Part shown: in pieces, positions 57,801 through 64,000 of the stretch
Numbering within the stretch: position 1 is the first letter of the stretch
How the letters are laid out: the number at the start of each line of letters is the position of its first letter
Assembly: GCA_030295235.1 (NCBI GenBank)
Contig: AP026147.1
Span: 727,903 to 791,902 of the forward strand
Length of the DNA: 64,000 nt
Reading direction: 5' to 3'
From: Fistulifera solaris
Lineage: Eukaryota; Bacillariophyta; Bacillariophyceae; Naviculales; Stauroneidaceae
Notes under the pieces: generated by a model
Seen by the model: only the letters and a program-made list of their open reading frames with translations
Told to the model about the DNA's origin: nothing
The model's database searches: none
Position numbers and translations under genes: made by a program

Positions 57801-58816
57801 ACGTCGGAAGTCAAGGATGAAATTATACTTTTGTTCGAAAGCGCGGCACTCTCCATGCTTTGTAGTTCGGATTCTTTTGTCGCCAGAGTCGACTGCAGCA
57901 TACCCAGCTCCTGCGACAACTGATTTTTAGCTGCAGCTTGCTCCTGAACTGACAATTCAAGTCGGTCAATGTTTCTTTTCGTCTCTTCTAATGCCGTCAT
58001 CGTATCCTTCAAAGCAGCTTCTTTTCCCTCGAGTCGTCTTGCCAGGGTATCACGCTCTTCTTCCGCCGAACGAGCCAAGAAACGAAGATGCTCGATGAAA
58101 CCTTCTTCTTCAGAGCCCGAAGCCCCCATCACCCGATTCTTGCTTTGCTGCAAATCCGCAAGCTGCGTCGCGAGCTGAACAATTTGTGTGGCTTGATCGA
58201 GATTTTTCTTTTCCAACAAGGCGATTTTGTCATCACGGATCTTTTGAACTTGCTTAAGCTCTATGATGTGCGAATCTAGCCTTACTTTCTCTTCAATCAA
58301 AGATCGTTTTTCTTCTTCGGAGTGGGAAAGGTGTTCTTGCAAGAAGTCTGTAACATTACTGCTCATCGGAAGTTGGCGTTGAGGCTCGGTCGTCAGGAAG
58401 CTAGAACCATTTGGAGCTGAATGTTCTGTAACCAGCTTGCTTTGACTCAGAAGAGTTTCCATGTGTGATAGCTTTTGCTCTAGCTGTTTCCTATCGGCAA
58501 CGACAGCCAAGTCGCCGTTTTGAAGCGCCTTCAAAGTATCCTGATAGGAACCGTCTATTTCTTGCCCGAGCACCTCCATTTGCAGGATGAGCTCTTGAAT
58601 TTTGACTGACTTCTTCTCCAACTCGCTTTCAAGAGATCCGATGCGGGAATCTTTGCTTTCTAACTGCCGAAGTAGGGCGTCGAGTTCGGTCGACAAGTCA
58701 TCTTCGTCGCGCACTTCCATGCGACTTTTCAAGTTATCCAATTGCTGGCCTAGTTCTTTCGCCTTGGCTTCTTGCTGCATACGCCGAAGCTGCAAGGAAG
58801 GTGAGACTGTAGCCAT
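54834..58816 (-). CDS. Long coiled-coil protein with C-terminal membrane anchor
   Basis: About 1,327 residues, single exon. Nearly all of it is heptad-patterned coiled coil rich in Glu/Gln/Leu. Close to the C terminus is one hydrophobic segment (EVFLAGVIPLAILAVWAGVSL), so the protein is probably tail-anchored with about 110 residues on the far side, like a golgin or tether. Blocks such as RLQVSNQVAEFLQSCLSKADE and SSNVTDFLQEHLSHSEEEKR repeat inside it and are shared with the divergent neighbour at 59488. The frame breaks at 57645-57648 (coding-strand A4): one extra A joins VEQK to ESELRASVEHANSL. No family beyond coiled coil is recognised. Confidence 0.8.
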
Positions 58817-59487
58817 TTCGTCTTCTTTTGCAATGAAATGGGATGTGTGTTATGATGTCAACAAGGACTTAAATATGTCGGAAGATGTTTCGATGCCTGA
58901 TCTGCCGCTGAAAACGTTCCGCTGACAGCCAACTTGGGTGATGACCGCGATCTTTCCATCTCTTCCATCTCTTTGTTCGCCGAAAACGGCGTATCAAAGA
59001 ATGTAGCCCTACTATCTCACTGGGCCTCATTGAACGAAAATATTTTAGGTACTGACTGGCTTTTCTAGAAGCCCAAGAAATTTGTTAAGTGTTATTCACT
59101 TTCCGTTTGAATGAAGAGTGACTATAGTCAAGATAGAGGGGCAATAGTCTACAAGTCGTATTTAGAGCTCAGAGCGCAGAAGGCAGGGTCATTAAGGGTA
59201 TCGTGAAAATTGTAGAGGGTAAAGTTAAAAGCATAATTGTGAAACGTGATCGATAAGATTACAGTAGCCTACTCTATCGGTCTTTCTGGTCATTATTCTG
59301 AAAGGTGAAAGGCACTCGAACCTCGAACTTTGACATCGAACCGCAAATAATAATCATCGCACCTCATCGCTGTCCTTTCTCGAAAAAGTCACTTGTATTG
59401 TCGTGAACGCTTTCAACAACAACAAAACCGAAAGCATTATTGATTTATCAGTCGGCGAGTAACAAAAGCAAGCGGATACATTCAGCA
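58817..59487. promoter_or_regulatory. Shared divergent promoter of two coiled-coil genes
   Basis: 671 bp between two start codons pointing outward. Because the flanking genes are related, this region may be the axis of an ancient inverted duplication, but I see no long inverted repeat remaining in it. No clear core promoter element identified. Confidence 0.5.
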
Positions 59488-62090
59488 ATGAGTTCTCGAA
59501 GCGATGGCCAGCTGCTTCAGCAGTTGCAGCAATTGCAAAAAGAATTGGCACAGAAGGAAGTCGCCTTGGGTCAACAAGACAGTCTCTGCAAAGATCAGGC
59601 GAACAAGATCGAGGAGTTGGTCAAACAGATGGCTGAAATGGAAGATCATTTGAATCACAGCTACAATCAGACGCTCGAGTCTCTCTATGCGGGCATGATG
59701 CAGGCAAAGAGGAGAAAGAAGAGCTCATGGAGCAAATGGCCGAACTGGAGTCTCAAGTAGAAGCCGCTAAAGAAGAGCAGGAAAGGATCCTACGCCAGCC
59801 GGCAACTACAGCAGAAGATTCTGAAGAACTTCTATCGCTTCGCGAGAAGCTTACCGACTTGGAAAAGCGCTTGCATGAATCGAATCAACAATTGCGTATC
59901 TTGGAGGGATCGGCGAAAAAAGCGGAGGACGAGAAGCGCCATCACGAGGAGCGAGCCCTGACTCTACAAGCCGAGATTTTGAAACACAAGGACATGCTCA
60001 AAGAAAAAGAAAACGCTCTCGCCATGGCAGAAATGCGCGCACAGAAGGAAGCTCAAATGGCGGCATCTGCACGTTCGATTCAAGGAACTACCCCCGTCGT
60101 ACAGGCGCCCGTATCCGGTTCAAAGACAGGAGACGAGCTTCATACGCGCATCGCTGAGCTAGAAAGTCGTCTTGGCGTGTCTAATAGAGTTGCAGACTTC
60201 TTGCAGAAAAGCTTACAAAAGGCAGAGGAGCAATCGCATCTTTTCAAAGACCAAAAATCTCAAATGTCTGCTGAACTCGAGACCATCAAGCGTCAACTTT
60301 TGGAGAATGCCGCGAAACTAGAAGAGTCGAACGAAAAGACCGACAAACAAGAACATCATATCCAAGAATTGGTCAAGAAACTCGAAGCTGCTGAAAAGTC
60401 GCTCAATTCCACTCAGCACGACCGCGAAGCTAAAGTTCAAGAAGCGGTCGAGTCTGCCAATTCCGGCCAAAAGGAGCTGCTCCACAAGATATCGCAGCTC
60501 GAGTTCCGTCTCACAGAGTCTCGTCGATTCGCTGAATTCGTTCAAAGTAGCCTTAACAAGCTGAAGATTGAAAAGGAAACAAACGAGGCCAAAAACAATG
60601 CGACGATTGCCAACCTTGAATTCAAACTAAAAGAAGGAAGCCGTGTCAGTCAGTTCGTCCAACAAACCTTAGAACGAAAGACGAAGGAGTTTAAACAGCT
60701 GGAGTTGACTTCGATGGGCGAAAAGAAACAATTGGAGTTCAAAGTGGCCGAGGCTTCGCGCATGACTGTCTTCCTACAGAATAAGCTCCAGGAGATTGAA
60801 AAGAAGTCGTCCGCAGAAATCGCCAGTCTCCAGTTCAAGCTTACCGAGGCTACCCGCATGACACAGTTTCTAACGACGAACGCTAACAAGGTGGCTGAGA
60901 ATATGCGAAAGCAGCGCGACGAAATGGACTTGCTTGAAAAACAGCTCGAGGCAACTCGCGGAGATCTAGCTGCGGCCAAGTCGGCATCTAAAGCTAAAGA
61001 TGGTATTCTTTCTGCTCAAAGCGAAACAGTGACGGAATTGCGACGCAAAGTTGGAGAGCTCGAAAGCCGATTGTCGGTATCGAACCGTGTCTGTGATTTT
61101 CTGCAGACCAATCTCAGCAAAGCGGAAGAAATGAAGAGCATGGCAGAAATGCGCCGCGACGATGTCGAGAAACAGTTGTCAGTCCTCACGAATCAGCTGT
61201 CAGAAACTGAAAGTAAGATGAAAGCATTGTCGCAGTTGAGTGACGAACAAGCCAAGAAGATCGAAACGTTGATGAAAGAGATGGCAGATACAACCAACAG
61301 TCTCACCCAGAGTCACAAGAGTGCCTTGGCTCAGTTGAATGCTGCGCTGGAGACCAAAGGTCAGGAAGCAAGAGATCTTGCAGCAAAAATCGCTCAGTTG
61401 GAGTTTCGTGTAACAGAGTCGCAGCGCTTATCTACTTTTGTTCAATCCAAAATGAAAGGATTGGAGAACGAAAAGAGCGAGCAGGCTGCAAAGTACGAGG
61501 CTGAAATAGCTCAACTCAAGTTTAAAGCAACGGAAAGTTCGCGAATGGCGGTGTTTGCTCAGGGGGCTGTTACGAAATCCGGCGAAGAAAAGAAGGCAAT
61601 CGAGGCGAAGGCAGCGGGAGAAAAGGCAAAACTGGAGTTCAACTTGGCCGAAGCAACCCGAATGACGACCTTTTGACAAACAAATTGAAGGATACCGAGA
61701 ACACGTATCAGGGCCGTCTGAAAGACCTTGAGTTCAAAGTGACAGAGTCGAATCGAGTCTCCAAGTATCAGCAAACTTCTCTTGTCCGTCTTGCCGAAGA
61801 GAAGCAGTGCTTGATGGGTGAAAAGAATGAACTAGAATTCCAGGTAGAGCAGTTGAAGCAAAAGCTCGAAGAAAAAGAGCTAGAGCTTTCAGCCCGCGAT
61901 GACTATGCTTCTGACTATAAGAAGAAGATCAGCGATTTGCAAGCGCCAGATGGCAATGGCAGAAGGAAAGCTGTCGGTAGCGTATCGTATGAACGATTTC
62001 TTGACGAAAAGCTTGAGCCAGGCCGAAGAAGAAAAGAGATGCTTCAGTCGGGACACTAGGTCAAAGCCAGCGAGTTGTTGTGCACGTTAG
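59488..62090 (+). CDS. Coiled-coil protein built of 300-residue super-repeats
   Basis: About 867 residues, no transmembrane segment. After the N-terminal block (KIEELVKQMAEME) the sequence repeats with an exact 900-nt period: LESRLGVSNRVADFLQ at 60159, LESRLSVSNRVCDFLQ at 61059, KLSVAYRMNDFLTKSL aligned at 61971. Within a module, LEF(R/K)-x-(T/A)E-x-x-R units follow each other at 39, 39 and 32 residues (60498, 60615, 60732, 60828; and again from 61398). Three one-base repairs are needed: G2 59703-59704 (plus one), T4 61671-61674 (plus one) and C2 61946-61947 (minus one); the T repair yields exactly the expected 32-residue spacing. Shares VSN-x-VA-x-FLQ blocks with the divergent neighbour. Function unknown. 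Confidence 0.8.
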
Positions 62091-62204
62091 CGTTCGATGT
62101 TTGCCAATCATTTACTTTCTCCAGATAAAAATATAGCTCTTCATAATCACTTGATACTCCGTTCAGCCCAAGGCAACGTAAGCAAAATCGGAACTCCATG
62201 TTCT
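62091..62204. other. Intergenic, octamer site
   Basis: Contains TACTCCGT at 62155-62162; separates the coiled-coil gene from the broken gene on the opposite strand. Confidence 0.4.
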
Positions 62205-62810
62205 TCAATACATTGTTTCCAAAAAAGACCCGACTGTTGATCGACGACCTAATTTGTTGTAAAACAGAGCTTTGCCGTAGGCGTCGAGCTCAATAAAAAC
62301 GTTTGCTGGATCCATTCGGAGGGTAAATAGGACCGAAAAGTCCGGGCTTTTGTCAAATGAAAGACAAAAATGATAAATTAACGCAGCTGCATTCACATGA
62401 GGTCGCAGTGTCGGTGCCATCAGAGCAAGCGAACCTGCTGCTTTTAAAATGGAAGCAGAAATCTTGACAGGCGTTTTCCCTTATCCGACTTGCTCGTGCA
62501 ATACTGAATTGCCCCGGGTAGCTGGGAATGACGTGCGAGCAAACGACGCGCTTCTCTGGCATCTAATTCTTTCAGCTTGGCGACAACGTCATTAAGTTCT
62601 CTTACTCATCGCTTTCTGAGCACCAGCTACAGCACTAGTCCGCTGCATTTGTTCCGACTGACTGACCTTGCTGCTGGCACTTTTCCTGATAAAAATTCAT
62701 GTCCATCTTTCAATCAAATTTTCCAGATGCGACGGAATATTCAAATTGACGCGACGACGACAGCCGTTATGCTCGAAATCATTCATTTTACGAGTGGCCG
62801 TGGTTTGCAC
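62205..62810 (-). pseudogene. Subtelomeric broken gene or unresolved multi-exon gene
   Basis: Protein-like stretches occur on the minus strand in different frames: an ATG near 62795 opening MNDFEHNGCRRRVNLNIPSH, then VVAKLKELDAREARRLLARH, and a long end with ALMAPTLRPHVNAAALIYHF and VFIELDAYGKALFYNKLG, stopping at 62205. The last junction needs one extra base in the A4 run of GGGAAAACG near 62478. The middle part (62600-62700) is closed by several stops and would need an intron I cannot place. Not recognised; may be a degraded subtelomeric gene. Confidence 0.35.
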
Positions 62811-63886
62811 GTTTCAACATCGACGACGAGCTTTACATTTGCAACAACCCAATAATATCAATAAGGCTTGATGTAATTGCTCCTCTTTTTAATGCGATAT
62901 TTGCGACAACACTGTCGTTCTCTGGACCAAAAGAATCGGCGCGGCTAACTTTGCTATCAACATAGGAGACGCCGGAGGCAGAGGAGTTTCTGCGTTTGCG
63001 GGCCGCACGGTGGCTTGTTACGACGATAATTGCAAAGAGGAAGTTCCTGGTATTGTATTAGAAAGTCTTCAATGGTCACCGGTAGGGTAATGAATAATAA
63101 ATAATGATTGATGTATGATGTATCATCATTCATCATCATCACTCGAAGGAAAAAATTGCGTGTCGTCGGTCGTCGCGTCTCATCGCATCGCGTATCGATC
63201 ATCGATCGCGTCGTCACGAAGTCGTCTGTCCGTGGGCCGCGCTGCGTCTAAAATAAGAAAGTACTAAGGGCTGGTTTCGCGAAAAGGAGCTCCGCGATAG
63301 CATGCGCATGTACATAAAAAGACTATAGTGCAGGTTGATTCACGAAAACATTTTGATGACAAAAACCGCAGGCTGCAAAGGCTGAACAGGCTGGGGTGTC
63401 AATCGTTGTAATGTAAACGAGAAACCAAGATATTGTGAGATTATTATAATTTAAAGAGGCGGATCCAATGCTGTGAAAGTTATTGTCATGCTGGCTCGGG
63501 TTGAGGCGTAATTCAAGAAAGAAAAAAAACATGTCGGTGGCGTCATTATACTCGAAAGCGGATATCTAAAGCATGTCGACGTTCTAGCGGTTCAATTTTA
63601 TGCAGTTGCCTTCTATTAAGCAATTGTAATGTACTGCTTGCGAATTGAACCGCTACTTTGTCTTTATGGGAAAGATACATGCACATAAGCGATGCTGTGA
63701 AATCCGCGTCGCATTGATGTCGCGGTGTCGATCGCCACGCTACTGACGAATAACCATGATATTCTAACATTATAAATAAAAGATAAGAAACGTTTTAATG
63801 ATGTGTTTATTATTGTCATATTCGCTAGAACAAAAGAAGCAGAGCATCCCGAAGCGGGAAAAATACTCGGAAGTGGATATCTCACG
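62811..63886. other. Subtelomeric region, no intact gene
   Basis: Contains ATCATC/ATGATG and TCGTCG/ATCGAT-rich low-complexity sequence (63090-63215). Two partial relatives of one word, CGAAAGCGGATATCT (63553) and CGGAAGTGGATATCT (63868), the second abutting the telomere. Several short frames on the minus strand are unlike proteins. Confidence 0.6.
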
Positions 63887-64000
63887 TTAGGGCTAGGGTT
63901 AGGGTTAGGGTTAGGGTTAGGGTTAGGGTTAGGGGTTAGGGTTAGGGTTAGGGTTAGGGTTAGGGTTAGGGGTTAGGGTTAGGGTTAGGGTTAGGGTTAG
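63887..64000 (+). repeat. Telomere, TTAGGG repeats
   Basis: About 19 units of TTAGGG, G-rich strand reading 5' to 3' toward the right edge, as expected for a right chromosome end. Variants: one CTAGGG in the second unit and two TTAGGGG units, all within otherwise perfect repeats. The window ends inside the array. Confidence 0.98.

Overview
This is the right-hand end of a linear nuclear chromosome of a photosynthetic stramenopile, most likely a diatom. The last ~114 bases are a TTAGGG telomere reading outward. Genes are eukaryotic: they carry short GT-AG introns (68-128 nt, one possible 305 nt), and densely packed genes lie on both strands. Two neighbouring proteins (a cysteinyl-tRNA synthetase and a methionine aminopeptidase) carry a signal peptide followed by an A-W or S-A-F cleavage motif, the bipartite plastid-targeting signature of algae with a secondary red plastid. 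The WGLGEST methyltransferase-like pair and the SVLLYN-type TPR pair resemble families I know from diatoms. I cannot name the species.

Layout. 1-2.7 kb: gene-free, with a ~225-bp tandem repeat full of TTCCAGAA/TTCTGGAA palindromes and two copies of an AGAGAGAAA-rich repeat. 2.7-8.8 kb: CysRS and MetAP (convergent), an STK16/NAK-type kinase, a small unknown gene. 9.4-13 kb: a DDX5-like RNA helicase with RGG tail, divergent from a TKL-like kinase. 13.3-18.2 kb: two tandem methyltransferase-like paralogs and a membrane-anchored GT92-like glycosyltransferase. 19.5-27.4 kb: a zinc-finger protein, the mitochondrial protease ATP23, a secreted orphan, and a membrane-anchored JmjC/cupin protein. 28.2-34 kb: a two-exon globin, a SUMF2-like protein and two small orphans. 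34.6-47.3 kb: a large coiled-coil protein, a secreted Cys-rich protein, a three-exon serine carboxypeptidase, two TPR-like paralogs, and a type II membrane protein. 47.9-54.4 kb: TIM17, the ribosome-biogenesis protein NRAP/Utp22, and an ER DNAJC3-like co-chaperone. 54.8-62.1 kb: two divergent, related long coiled-coil genes, one with an exact 300-residue internal super-repeat. 62.1-64 kb: subtelomere with a broken gene, then the telomere.

The genes do not form one pathway; they are mostly independent housekeeping and secretory functions. The strongest whole-window observation is technical: about 20 conserved reading frames are broken by single-base length changes, nearly all in short homopolymers, and each is repaired by one base. 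This looks more like consensus error than biology and matters for any gene prediction here. The most interesting biological signals are the divergent coiled-coil pair with its 900-nt super-repeat, a recurring intergenic hairpin (GACTG-N-ATTT-CAGTC), an over-represented intergenic octamer TACTCCGT, and an in-frame TGA inside the SUMF2-like gene.
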